Assembly: GCA_910588955.1 (NCBI GenBank)
Contig: CAJURQ010000039.1
Span: forward strand, 1 to 31,642
Length of the DNA: 31,642 bases
Reading direction: 5' to 3'
Source of the DNA: an uncultured Lachnospiraceae bacterium
GTDB taxonomy: Bacteria; Bacillota; Clostridia; Lachnospirales; Lachnospiraceae
Positions within the stretch are counted from its first letter, which is position 1, and every line of letters starts with the position of its first letter. The notes under the pieces were generated by a model, which saw only the letters and a program-made list of their open reading frames with translations, did no database searches and was not told where the DNA came from. A program made the translations under genes and the position numbers. Positions 12,970 through 21,852 of the stretch are shown here, in pieces.

Positions 12970-14751
12970 ATGTATTTAAGCCGGTTGCATATTAGTAAGT
13001 TTAGAGTATTCGATGATATCACCTTGTATTTCAAGAATGGTATAAATATACTGATTGGAGAAAATAATTCGGGAAAAACCGCAATTATAGATGCCTTACG
13101 TATATGTCTCGGATGCGGTAAACCAGATAACTTTATTTATGTGCAAGACGGAGATTTACATGTTAATCCGGAAAATCCTTCAGAAATCAACACAGTCATA
13201 CAATTTGACTTGATATTTGAATTTGGAGATGCGTCAATTGAAAGGGAATGTTTCTATGATTTCATATCACAAGATAAAGACAATCCTGACAAGCAAACGA
13301 TACAGTTGCATTTGAAATTCATCCAAGAAAATAATGGGAAGAAAAAATATTTCAAACGAATAATATGGGGTGGAGACAACGAAGGGCAGCAAGTACCTTA
13401 TGAATCTTTACAAGAAATCTTTTATACCTATTTAAGTCCACTAAGAGATGCCGTAAGTTGTCTGCGACCTTATTCATATGACAATAAAACATCGCAGTTA
13501 TTCAACCAACTTACAAAATATGACAAAGGCAACGAAAGCATACCTCTGAATGAAGAAAAGAAAAAATCACTTGCAAAAAATCTATACCAAATCTTCGAGA
13601 ATGATGCTTATGATTGGAAACATATTTTAACTACAGGAAAGAGCAAAGTTAATGAGCATCTTGAAGGTACAGGAATAACTCTAAAACATCCTGATATAGA
13701 AATGCGCTATGTAGGCCGAGAGTTCTCGGATGTTGTACGTGGTATCGAATTAAAATGTCCGGTTTATAAAACAGTCGAAGCCGGACAAGAACAGAAATAC
13801 TTTACCCTATCTCAAAATGGTTTAGGTGAAAACAATCTTATTTTCACATCCGTTGTCTTAGGAGATCTTATCAACAGATGCGAAGACCATGCTTTGGAAA
13901 TCTACAACGCTTTACTTGTGGAAGAGCCCGAAGCACACTTGCATCCACAGTATCAGAATACTTTCTTCGAGTATCTAAATGAATTACAAAGCAAAGGACT
14001 TCAAGTATTTGTAACATCGCACTCACCGACAATTACGGCTAAATCGGATGTCAATAATATTTCCATTTTGCAACGTAAACAAAGTATTATACAGTCATTT
14101 TCATTTGATGAATTATCGGAAGATGATTATCCGAAAGAAAGTAAACGACATTTGCGAAAATTCTTGGACACGACAAAAGCTCAATTATTTTTTGCTAACG
14201 GAGTGTTGTTGGTAGAAGGTGTCGCAGAAGCGATTATTATACCCATTCTCGCAAAGAAATTCTTGACCGAAAAAATCGACTTGTGTAAAAGTGGCATTGA
14301 ATTAGTCAATATCGGAGGTGTCGCATTCAATCATTTTGGGTTATTATTTAACAATGATGATGAGAGAAAGCGACTATTGTCGAAATGTGCGATCATTACA
14401 GACAGCGATCCCAAAGACAATGGAGATATATCTGACAGAGCGCAAAAAGCAAAGGATTTAGAGAAACATAACCTGAAAGTATGTTTGGCTACACACACTC
14501 TTGAGCATGATTTATTCGAACAATCTGAGCGTAACAAAGCTATAATGCGAGATGTATATCGAAAAATACATGCTCAAACAGATGATTTAAGTGGTGATTT
14601 TAATGTCTCTACTTTAATGAAAAAACTCAAATCTAATAAAGATAAAGCGGAATTTGCATTACAACTTTGTGATAGATTAGAAACCGAAGTAGCGTTCGAT
14701 GTACCTGATTATATAAAGGATGCTATTTTGTTCATAGCCCCTTCAGAATAA
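12970..14751 (+). CDS. gajA: OLD-family ATPase-nuclease, GajA of a Gabija system
   Basis: A 593-residue protein with an N-terminal ABC-type ATPase and a C-terminal TOPRIM nuclease, the OLD architecture. Walker A is GENNSGKT (30-37), a signature-like SQNGLGENN follows mid-protein, Walker B is LLVEEPEAH (315-323), and the H-loop lies in VTSHSPTI. The TOPRIM part has LVEGVAEA with Glu416 and Glu420, and D-S-D at 478-480. Gabija GajA is a DNA-nicking endonuclease held in check by nucleotide and triggered during phage infection. The identification rests on this architecture plus a directly adjacent UvrD-like gene. The ATG at 12970 is chosen because residue 2 onward (YLSRLHISKFRVFDDI) is the usual OLD start; a TTG at 12943 would overlap the upstream stop. 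Codon use is clearly AT-rich compared with the tra genes. Confidence 0.88.
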   Translation: MYLSRLHISKFRVFDDITLYFKNGINILIGENNSGKTAIIDALRICLGCGKPDNFIYVQDGDLHVNPENPSEINTVIQFDLIFEFGDASIERECFYDFISQDKDNPDKQTIQLHLKFIQENNGKKKYFKRIIWGGDNEGQQVPYESLQEIFYTYLSPLRDAVSCLRPYSYDNKTSQLFNQLTKYDKGNESIPLNEEKKKSLAKNLYQIFENDAYDWKHILTTGKSKVNEHLEGTGITLKHPDIEMRYVGREFSDVVRGIELKCPVYKTVEAGQEQKYFTLSQNGLGENNLIFTSVVLGDLINRCEDHALEIYNALLVEEPEAHLHPQYQNTFFEYLNELQSKGLQVFVTSHSPTITAKSDVNNISILQRKQSIIQSFSFDELSEDDYPKESKRHLRKFLDTTKAQLFFANGVLLVEGVAEAIIIPILAKKFLTEKIDLCKSGIELVNIGGVAFNHFGLLFNNDDERKRLLSKCAIITDSDPKDNGDISDRAQKAKDLEKHNLKVCLATHTLEHDLFEQSERNKAIMRDVYRKIHAQTDDLSGDFNVSTLMKKLKSNKDKAEFALQLCDRLETEVAFDVPDYIKDAILFIAPSE

Positions 14752-14755
14752 AAGT

Positions 14756-16537
14756 ATGGATATTCAATTATCAGCACAACAACAAGCTGTTGTAGGTTGC
14801 AACGAGCCGAGAATTGTCGTGAAAGCCTGTCCGGGAAGTGGAAAGACTTTCTCTGTGGCTGCGCGTATGGCAAAACTTTTACGAGAGAATAATTTATCGA
14901 GACACCGAGGAATTGCAGCCATATCTTTTACCAACACTGCATGTGAGGTTATACAAAAAGAACTTAAAGAGACATTCGGTTGTCGAAATATAGGTTATCC
15001 TTCATTTATAGGGACGATTGATAGTTTTATAAATACTTACATATTTCTGCCTTATGCCCATTTAGTTATGGGATGTGATTGTCGTCCTGAAATAGTAGGA
15101 ACCGCATTTAATAAATGGTTTGATTATGATCCGACCCAAACAAGATATATTAGGGGTAAGCACGGTGAACGAATAATTACATCTCGTGATACCAACTACT
15201 ATTTCGATCTCATATCATTTGGGCTTAATGACCAATTATTGCGATTAGCCCCATATCAGTCATATCATTTCGGAAAAGCGGATTGGGATAATCCCAATAA
15301 GAAAGATGGTTCACCTAAAAAGATTATATCTGAATTGAAAGAGATGAAATGGAAACATTTCAATGCAGGCAAGTTCAATCAGGCAGATGCGATATATTTT
15401 ACATTCAGAATATTAGATAAATATCCTTCAATAACACAAAATCTTGTCCGTAGATTTCCTATATTGATAATTGATGAAGCTCAAGACACAACAGAGTTGC
15501 AAATGGCTATAATTGATAAATTATCTCAATATGGAGCGGAATCTATTATGTTGATTGGGGATCCTGACCAAGCAATTTTTGAATGGAATACTGCCAGTCC
15601 ACATTTATTTATGGAAAAATACAATAATCCAGATTGGCATTCATTGGATTTGTCGGAAAATAGACGTAGCTCCGAAAAAATATGTCAATTAGCTAATCGT
15701 TTCTCAGGAAATGAAATGTGTTCAATAGCAAGTGACAAGGATTACACAGACGAGCCATGTATTAAAGGGCATCTCGACACGCCGGAATCTGTCAATCAAA
15801 TTACGAATCATTTCATCGAAAAATGCAATGAGATGGGATTGGATGAATCTGAATATGCAGTTGTATTTCGAGGACAAAAGTTTGGCGAAACAAACTTTGG
15901 ATTAGTAAACAATGATAGCTCATCAAGACAGAATAGTCCGTGGATAAACGGACACTACGGCGTTAGAGATATTGTATATGGAAAATATTTGATTGATCAT
16001 GGAAAATATACTGACGGACTATCTCTTATAGAAAAAGGTTGCTATAAAATAACAAAGCGAGTACGGTATGTTCCCGCAAGTACAATACGAAAAGAAATAG
16101 GGGAAGTAGGGTTTAGAAGACATAGAGCAGAAATGGTTGAGTTTATTCAAAAATTACCTTCAACGAATAATACACTGTCTAATTGGATTACGGAACTTCA
16201 ACAAACGGGCATAAATCTAACTGTTGATTTGGGCAAGGCGAATGTCCGTATTGAATCGCTTTTTAGAACAGTAAATCATCTCTTTCGGCAAGAGCGACCT
16301 TACCTGAAAACAATTCATTCGGTAAAAGGCATGACATTGGAGGCTATTTTAGTATTTCTATCTAAAAAAGCTGTCAGCACGAACTATGCAACGATTTTGA
16401 ATAATCCTGCAAAGTATTCTGTTGACAATAATGAAGAACTCCGCATTGTGTATGTTGCATGTACACGACCTAAAAAAATGTTATGGATAGCCGTTCCATC
16501 AGACGATATCGATTGTTGGAGAAATAAATTGTTCTAA
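14756..16537 (+). CDS. gajB: UvrD/PcrA-like helicase, GajB of a Gabija system
   Basis: A 593-residue superfamily 1 helicase. Motifs: Q-motif region LSAQQQAV, motif I ACPGSGKT (24-31), motif Ia ISFTNTA, motif II LIIDEAQD, motif III LIGDPDQAIFEW, motif IV LSENRRS, motif V IHSVKGMTLEAI and motif VI VYVACTRPKK. In Gabija GajB joins GajA in a supramolecular complex and senses or unwinds DNA ends. It begins 4 bp after the gajA stop, so the two are co-expressed. It is about 100 residues longer than the approximately 494 I recall for Bacillus cereus GajB; the extra length appears to lie between motifs Ia and II. A bidirectional terminator follows immediately. Confidence 0.88.
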   Translation: MDIQLSAQQQAVVGCNEPRIVVKACPGSGKTFSVAARMAKLLRENNLSRHRGIAAISFTNTACEVIQKELKETFGCRNIGYPSFIGTIDSFINTYIFLPYAHLVMGCDCRPEIVGTAFNKWFDYDPTQTRYIRGKHGERIITSRDTNYYFDLISFGLNDQLLRLAPYQSYHFGKADWDNPNKKDGSPKKIISELKEMKWKHFNAGKFNQADAIYFTFRILDKYPSITQNLVRRFPILIIDEAQDTTELQMAIIDKLSQYGAESIMLIGDPDQAIFEWNTASPHLFMEKYNNPDWHSLDLSENRRSSEKICQLANRFSGNEMCSIASDKDYTDEPCIKGHLDTPESVNQITNHFIEKCNEMGLDESEYAVVFRGQKFGETNFGLVNNDSSSRQNSPWINGHYGVRDIVYGKYLIDHGKYTDGLSLIEKGCYKITKRVRYVPASTIRKEIGEVGFRRHRAEMVEFIQKLPSTNNTLSNWITELQQTGINLTVDLGKANVRIESLFRTVNHLFRQERPYLKTIHSVKGMTLEAILVFLSKKAVSTNYATILNNPAKYSVDNNEELRIVYVACTRPKKMLWIAVPSDDIDCWRNKLF

Positions 16538-16583
16538 GCAAAAACAGATGATGCGATATTGTTTGCCATCATCTGTTTTTTGC
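16538..16583. terminator. Bidirectional terminator between gajB and mobC
   Basis: GCAAAAACAGATGATG (16538-16553) pairs with CATCATCTGTTTTTTGC (16567-16583), with one extra T. The stem begins on the base after the gajB stop and has T-runs on both strands, so it can also serve the convergent mob operon, whose last gene ends at 16682. A weaker hairpin (ACAAG with CTTGT inside a GGGC/GCCC frame, 16621-16653) lies closer to mobC. Confidence 0.85.
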
Positions 16584-16681
16584 TTTATATTTAACTACTT
16601 GGTAATAATATGCTTATAACGGGGCAGAACAAGGTATCAAACTTGTCCCGCCCGTTTCCGTTACCGACTGCCTCCTGTCGG

Positions 16682-18691
16682 CTATTTCTGCTGCAACAGA
16701 TGTTTCAGATTTTCGTCATTAGCGATGCGTTCCAACTCTTCCTGAACAATCTGTTTCACCTCCTCCTTGATGCGCCTGTAATTCGCCTGCACTGTTTCCT
16801 TCATGCAGTCTTTGCCATCCTCGTCCGTGAAGTCGGTAATGATGGGTATCGGCTTGTAGGCTTTCTCCTCGCGTTTCACCTTCTCGGCATCCACGACAAT
16901 CTCACAGTGGAAAATCTTCTGCTCGATACGCTCGTTGAAGTTGTCGGACACCGAACCGACAAACATGCCCTGCGTCAATCCGGAAATCTTGCTCGGCGGG
17001 ATAAGCGCGTCCATCTGCGTGTTGATGGATGTAGAAACGTCCTGCCGGTTGATAGAGATAGACTGCCGTTTTTGCAACACCTTTCCGAACCGCTCCGAAA
17101 GCGTCTTGGCGGTTTCGCCCACCACCTGACCGGAGAAGATATTTCCGACAGTATTCATCACGACTTTGGCTTCTTTATCGCCATAGTCGCGCACCAACTG
17201 GCTGAAATCCTGAAAGCCCAGACACACGGCAACCTTGTTGCTTCGCGCGGTGGCGATAAGGTTGTCCAGCCCCTTGAAATATATCGTCGGAAGCTCGTCG
17301 ATGATAACTGACGACTTCAACATCCCTTTCTTGTTGATGAGCTTCACGATACGGGAATTATACAGACCGAGAGCCGCCCCGTAAATGTTCTGACGGTCCG
17401 GATTGTTGCCCACACAGAGGATTTTCGGCTCTTCGGGATTGTTGATGTCCAGCGTGAACTCGCTGTCCGACATCACCCAATAGAGCTGCGGGGAAATCAT
17501 GCGTGACAGTGGAATTTTCGCCGATGCGATCTGCCCCATCAACTGCTCGGCAGCCCCTCCGAGCCATGCGTCCATGAACGGTGAGAGATAGTTCTCCAGT
17601 TCGGGATAAGAGGTCAGAATCGGGAAAATATCCTCATAGCGGCGGTTCAGGAACTCGATGGCATGGGGGAACGTGCAATACTTGCCGTTCTGAAAAATTT
17701 TAAGATACCAGATGATAGCCGCGAAAAGGATGATGGGCGATTCCACAAAGAAGTCGCCCTGCTTCTGCACCCAACTTTTATTTAAGTTGAGCATGATGGT
17801 GTACGCGCTCTCGTAAGCGTCCGTGATGTCCTCCATGAAGTCCGGGTGAATGGGATTGCAACGGTGCGAGCGTCGCGGGTCGTCGAAGTTTATCACATAA
17901 AACTTCGGCTTCACCTTGTACCCCTCCGGGTGGTTGAGCAGATGATTATAGGCAATCGTGGACAAGTCACTGAATTTGAAATCATAGACATACATCGAGA
18001 AGCCCTTCTCAATCTGCTGCTTGATGAAATTGTTTACTACCGCGTATGACTTTCCGCTGCCCGGCGTACCCAACACGATGGACGCACGAAACGGATTCAC
18101 GACATTGATCCAGCCGTTGTTCCAACGTTTCCTGTAATAAAAGCGTGTGGGCAGATTGACCGAATACTCGCTTTCGATAAGCCGTGTTTCCTGCATGAAG
18201 CTCTCGTTCTCGTTGTTGAACACGTCATCCATGAGGTTATGCTTCAACAGGCGGCTCATCCACAGACCGCCCATCAGCAGGCATACATAGCCCGTGCCTA
18301 CGGTCAGCACGTAAAGCCCCGTCACCGCTTCAACCGGCAGCGGCAATGCCAGTATCCACCAATTGAGGAAGAACAGCACGAACCCTGCGGCAAGTGCCGT
18401 CCAGATTCTTCCCCAAGTGATTTTCTCTCCCTTCACACCCTTTGTCCCCAGACAGGACAGGGCAAGCAGGAGAACGGCAAACAGTTTCGTGTAGAGGATG
18501 GAACGGAACAGCCCCGCCGTGCGGTCGAAGTTCATCAGGATTCTGTCCACCACGCCGATGTCCACGCCCCAGAGCCGTATGGCTTCATAGCAGAACCAGT
18601 ACACGTTCATGACCACTAAAATAATACTCACGGCACGCAGAAAATCCATGATTTTCGCCAATGCCCTCAAATCGTCTTCTTGTTGTGACAT
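16682..18691 (-). CDS. mobC: MobC, VirD4/TraG-type coupling protein
   Basis: A 669-residue type IV coupling protein that connects the relaxase-DNA complex to the mating channel. Several N-terminal membrane helices (within about residues 15-150) precede a cytoplasmic ATPase with Walker A GTPGSGKS (208-215, Lys214) and Walker B VIIDELPTIYF. A motif FQDFSQLVRDYG typical of TraG/VirD4 proteins follows. Length and arrangement agree with MobC of CTnDOT/CTn341. It is the last gene of the mob operon, starting 32 bp after the mobB stop, and runs toward the Gabija island. The C-terminus is rich in Glu and Lys and may contact relaxosome proteins. Confidence 0.93.
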   Translation of the reverse strand: MSQQEDDLRALAKIMDFLRAVSIILVVMNVYWFCYEAIRLWGVDIGVVDRILMNFDRTAGLFRSILYTKLFAVLLLALSCLGTKGVKGEKITWGRIWTALAAGFVLFFLNWWILALPLPVEAVTGLYVLTVGTGYVCLLMGGLWMSRLLKHNLMDDVFNNENESFMQETRLIESEYSVNLPTRFYYRKRWNNGWINVVNPFRASIVLGTPGSGKSYAVVNNFIKQQIEKGFSMYVYDFKFSDLSTIAYNHLLNHPEGYKVKPKFYVINFDDPRRSHRCNPIHPDFMEDITDAYESAYTIMLNLNKSWVQKQGDFFVESPIILFAAIIWYLKIFQNGKYCTFPHAIEFLNRRYEDIFPILTSYPELENYLSPFMDAWLGGAAEQLMGQIASAKIPLSRMISPQLYWVMSDSEFTLDINNPEEPKILCVGNNPDRQNIYGAALGLYNSRIVKLINKKGMLKSSVIIDELPTIYFKGLDNLIATARSNKVAVCLGFQDFSQLVRDYGDKEAKVVMNTVGNIFSGQVVGETAKTLSERFGKVLQKRQSISINRQDVSTSINTQMDALIPPSKISGLTQGMFVGSVSDNFNERIEQKIFHCEIVVDAEKVKREEKAYKPIPIITDFTDEDGKDCMKETVQANYRRIKEEVKQIVQEELERIANDENLKHLLQQK

Positions 18692-18723
18692 AGATTGAAA
18701 ATTTTTGATTGTTGATACCTCGA

Positions 18724-19974
18724 TTACATTCCCAAGCCCTTGCGCCTTTTCTTTTTCTTCTTGCGCTGCATCGCCCGGATAAAGGCTTCCTCCTCGGCAT
18801 CCACTGCCGGACCTTCGGGAGTGAGCAGACCGACACCGCCCACCGTGTCCTCGTGGTCGGATGCGGTCTGTCTGCGCATATCCTCTCCTGTTTCCACCGG
18901 AACGGACAGCGGAATCGGCGGCTGTCCGGCATAAGGCAGCGTGAAGTGTTCCTGCAAGGCGTTGGCGGAAAGCTCCTTGCCCATGCGCGAGCCATTCAGC
19001 ACGCAGCCCGTGCGGTGGTCGATGAACGTGGCTCCGTAGATGCGTCCTTCCTCCGTATAGCGCAGCACGGTGTCGATACCCTTCTCCCTGAGCCGCGAAA
19101 CGAACTTCTCCTTGTCATACGTGCCTTCAAGCACGGAAAGGACGGCGCGTTTTGTCATGTCGGCGAGTTTCCGGTCCTTAATCTCCTGCTTGGAACGGGC
19201 AAACTTCTTCTGCACGGCTTCATAGCCGGCGGACTTCCCGAAAAGCGAGGACTTGAACGGGTTGCCCGTCTTATTCCCGGCATCATCGGTGACGGAATAG
19301 ACCAGCCCGTGATACTCGCGTCCGCGCACGTTTCCCCGCGCTTCCTCCACCGTCATATTATATAAGGAAAGGAGGGCGCGGTATTCACCCATCGTCTGGA
19401 AACGGTACTGTCCGTTCAGAGCCTTGACGGTATTCCCGATCTGCCTCTTCACGTCGCCCGCCGAAGCGTCCACCTTGCGCAGCGGGTTCTCTATCCGTTG
19501 ATTCTTACGTTCCGCCGGGTGCAGCCCGTACTTTTGTTCCAGTTCCCGCCGGATGCGGTCGCTGCGACGGAAAAGGAAATCCTGATTGAGCCGCCTGCCT
19601 TTCTCATCCACATTGATTGTCACGATATGCAGATGGTGGCGGTCTATGTCCTCGTGCTTGACAACAAGGTACGGCTGGTTGCCGTAGCCGAGTTTCTCCA
19701 GATACTCGCGTGCGATGTCCTGCAATTCCGTGTCGGTCAGCACGTCGTCGGGATGCGGGTTGAGAGAGATATGGAGTACCGGTTTCTCCACCCTCGTATG
19801 CTCCGGCATACAGGCAAGAAAGCCCTCCATCGCCTTGCGTATGTCCACCGTCCCCGTGCCGTCATTGTAGATGCGGTTGGTGGTGAGCAGACGCCCTTTC
19901 GCCTCGTTGATCTTTTCCCCGTTGTAGGCAAGCGCGCCGTACAACGACTTTCCTACACTGATTTTTGCGACCAT
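18724..19974 (-). CDS. mobB: MobB, relaxase
   Basis: A 416-residue relaxase of the PF03432 type, which nicks oriT and stays bound to the transferred strand. The metal-binding motif is H107-E-D109 with R-H-H-L-H to His116, the HxD...HxH pattern of the family. Tyrosines near the N-terminus (Tyr12, Tyr17) are candidates for the nucleophile. The C-terminal third is less conserved and ends in a run of Lys and Arg (KKKKKRRK), likely for DNA contact. The ATG at 19974 lies within the 3' end of mobA (22-bp overlap), which points to translational coupling. The gene order mobA-mobB-mobC is that of CTnDOT and CTn341. Confidence 0.93.
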   Translation of the reverse strand: MVAKISVGKSLYGALAYNGEKINEAKGRLLTTNRIYNDGTGTVDIRKAMEGFLACMPEHTRVEKPVLHISLNPHPDDVLTDTELQDIAREYLEKLGYGNQPYLVVKHEDIDRHHLHIVTINVDEKGRRLNQDFLFRRSDRIRRELEQKYGLHPAERKNQRIENPLRKVDASAGDVKRQIGNTVKALNGQYRFQTMGEYRALLSLYNMTVEEARGNVRGREYHGLVYSVTDDAGNKTGNPFKSSLFGKSAGYEAVQKKFARSKQEIKDRKLADMTKRAVLSVLEGTYDKEKFVSRLREKGIDTVLRYTEEGRIYGATFIDHRTGCVLNGSRMGKELSANALQEHFTLPYAGQPPIPLSVPVETGEDMRRQTASDHEDTVGGVGLLTPEGPAVDAEEEAFIRAMQRKKKKKRRKGLGM

Positions 19975-20378
19975 TTCGCCTCCATTTCCCTTGAAAGTTC
20001 CACAATCCGGCGGCTCAGTTTCACGAGTTCGACGGTCTGTTGCTCCAGCTTGTAGAGCAACGCCATCGCCTTTTTCTCGGAAAAATGCAGCCTGAGTTCC
20101 TTCACGACTTGGTTGTAGTTCGTGCCTACCGCGCGGAACTGCGCATGGAAATCGGACAGTCTGGTGTAGTAATCCACCAGCGTCCTGTCCACTTTCAGCA
20201 CCCTGAACGGCTGCCCGAAGAAGTGCGCCTTGATGAAAACCGACTTGGCGTAAACGCCCGACTTCTCGAACATGGCGAGGAAACGGTTGTGTTCCTCCTC
20301 GTTGAAACGGACGGTGTAGCGGAACACCGCCGGATCAAGTTTGGGATTTCTCCCGGTCTTGTTTCTTTTCTCTTTCAT
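19953..20378 (-). CDS. mobA: MobA, relaxosome accessory protein
   Basis: A 141-residue basic protein resembling mobilization accessory proteins of the MobC (PF05713) type: a short N-terminal strand (FRYTVRFNEEEHNRFLAMF) suited to a ribbon-helix-helix, then helical segments with GTNYNQVVKELR, a pattern seen in relaxosome proteins. It should bind oriT and help the relaxase. The reading frame is open upstream to 20513, but that stretch runs through the oriT palindromes. I chose the ATG at 20378 because MKEKRNKTGRNPK gives a normal basic start. It overlaps mobB by 22 bp. Confidence 0.88.
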   Translation of the reverse strand: MKEKRNKTGRNPKLDPAVFRYTVRFNEEEHNRFLAMFEKSGVYAKSVFIKAHFFGQPFRVLKVDRTLVDYYTRLSDFHAQFRAVGTNYNQVVKELRLHFSEKKAMALLYKLEQQTVELVKLSRRIVELSREMEAKWSQKSV

Positions 20379-20750
20379 ATAAACTTTGGATTTAGCGGAT
20401 GGACGGCATAAGCCGCCGCTTCTTGGCACAGACACCGCAGGTTTGAAAGGCTTCCCGACTTCGGAGAGGAAGCCCGCCCCCTGCAAGGGCAAGTGCTTTT
20501 CGTGGCTGCTCAAAACGTTTTGAGCGGCTGAAAAGACATCTTGCTATGTTCAGACGAACATAAAAATCCGTCGGGGACGGATTGGGGGAATACCTTTCAA
20601 ACTCCGGGCTGCGCCACCTGCGGCGAACCCTGCCGTTCGGGTGCAAAGTTACGCCCTTAAAGCGGTATCGGACAGAGGCTTGCCCCGGACAATCAGTGCC
20701 AACCGGCGCAACATGCCGCCACTTGCCGGGGAAGTGGTGCGGATTCAAAA
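20379..20750. other. Candidate oriT region with a cluster of inverted repeats
   Basis: The 0.4 kb upstream of mobA lies between the divergent mob and tra operons. It contains a perfect 18-bp palindrome GCTCAAAACGTTTTGAGC (20508-20525); a perfect 7-bp repeat TATGTTC-AGAC-GAACATA (20545-20562); AATCCGT-CGGGG-ACGGATT (20565-20583); and CCACTT/AAGTGG (20719-20737). In CTnDOT and CTn341 oriT lies next to mobA. The nick site cannot be identified from sequence alone, though the 20508-20583 cluster is the best candidate. Confidence 0.6.
20644..20676 (-). promoter_or_regulatory. Likely mobABC promoter (minus strand)
   Basis: On the minus strand TAACTTTG (20651 to 20644) is an exact -7 element, and TCTG (20676 to 20673) is a one-mismatch -33 element at 21-bp spacing. 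Transcription would start near 20636 and run through the inverted-repeat cluster, giving a leader of about 260 nt before mobA. Confidence 0.6.
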
Positions 20751-20759
20751 ATATCCTTG

Positions 20760-20767
20760 TTTATTTG
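20760..20767 (+). promoter_or_regulatory. Possible tra operon -7 element
   Basis: TTTATTTG differs from TAnnTTTG at one position, and no TTTG is found at the right distance upstream. A start here would lie about 28 nt before the ATG at 20801 and about 315 nt before the ATG at 21089. It is a weak candidate, listed because it bears on the choice of the traA start. Confidence 0.25.
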
Positions 20768-21088
20768 CAGCATGATTCAAGAAACGAACGATTTGAAGAT
20801 ATGAAAAATGAGGCTTTCAAATACCCGGCAAACCGCTTCGGCGGCTATTTGCCAGACCGGATACCCGAACCTTCGGATGCCCGGCTTTCCAATGACGCGG
20901 TGATTCACGGATTCAATGACTTCATGACGCAATGTCGTCATTCACCAGTTATCCGAATCCCTGCCTCACCGTTGAAGCGGATACGTGACGAACCGGACAG
21001 GCGGAGATTCGCGGACGCGGATATACATGTCACCGATTCCGTATCGGAGCAGGAAAACAATTCATCAACCATTAAAACCAACAGAACC

Positions 21089-21850
21089 ATGAGTAATGAA
21101 ACATTCGTTGCATTCGCAACACAGAAAGGGGGCATCGGCAAATCCACCGTCACGGCACTTGCCGCCAACTACCTCCACAACGTGAAAGGACACAATGTCG
21201 CCGTCATAGACTGCGACGCCCCGCAGCACAGCATACACGGGTTGCGTGAGCGTGAAACGGGACTTATCGGCGGGAGCCTCTATTTCAAGGCACTCGCGTG
21301 TGACCACTTCCGCAAGATAAGGAAGAACGCCTACCCGGTCATCGCAAGCGACGCCCTTAACGCCCTCGATGATGCCGAAAGGATGCTTGCCGAAGAAAAG
21401 GTGAAACCCGACGTCGTGTTCTTCGACATGCCGGGAACCCTGAAAAGCAACGGCGTGGTCAAGACCCTCTCGCAGATGGACTACATCTTCGCGCCCATGA
21501 GTGCCGACCGTTTTGTCGTGGAAAGCACCCTGCAATTCGCCGTGATGTTCCGCGACAACCTCATGACGACGGGACAGGCGAAAACAAAAGGGCTGTACCT
21601 CTTCTGGACGATGGTGGACGGCAGGGAGAAGAACGGGCTTTACGACCTGTATGGGGATGTGATAGCCGAGATGGGGCTGCCGGTGCTGTCCACCCGCCTG
21701 CCCGACAGCAAGAAGTTCCGGCGCGACCTCTCGGAAGAGCGCAAGAGCGTGTTCCGCTCTACCATCTTCCCGATGGATGCGTCCCTGCTGAAAGGGAGCG
21801 GCATCCGTGAGTTCTCGGAAGAGATAAGCCGTATCATCAGACCTCAATAA
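21089..21850 (+). CDS. traA: TraA, ParA-family ATPase
   Basis: A 253-residue ParA/MinD-type ATPase with the deviant Walker A KGGIGKST near the N-terminus (residues 11-18), a Walker A' VIDCDAPQ and a Walker B-like VVFFDMPG. It is the first gene of the CTnDOT-type tra operon; its part in transfer is not well defined, and such proteins usually position or partition DNA complexes. The ATG at 21089 gives a normal ParA N-terminus (MSNETFVAFATQKGG). The same frame is open upstream, and an ATG at 20801 would add 96 residues of unfamiliar sequence. I prefer 21089, but the longer form is possible. traB starts 2 bp after the stop. Confidence 0.88.
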   Translation: MSNETFVAFATQKGGIGKSTVTALAANYLHNVKGHNVAVIDCDAPQHSIHGLRERETGLIGGSLYFKALACDHFRKIRKNAYPVIASDALNALDDAERMLAEEKVKPDVVFFDMPGTLKSNGVVKTLSQMDYIFAPMSADRFVVESTLQFAVMFRDNLMTTGQAKTKGLYLFWTMVDGREKNGLYDLYGDVIAEMGLPVLSTRLPDSKKFRRDLSEERKSVFRSTIFPMDASLLKGSGIREFSEEISRIIRPQ

Positions 21851-21852
21851 TC

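Noticed and set aside
16610..17311. Plus-strand frame of 233 codons after gajB
   Set aside because: It is the complement of the 3' part of mobC, whose motifs are on the minus strand, and it starts beyond the terminator.
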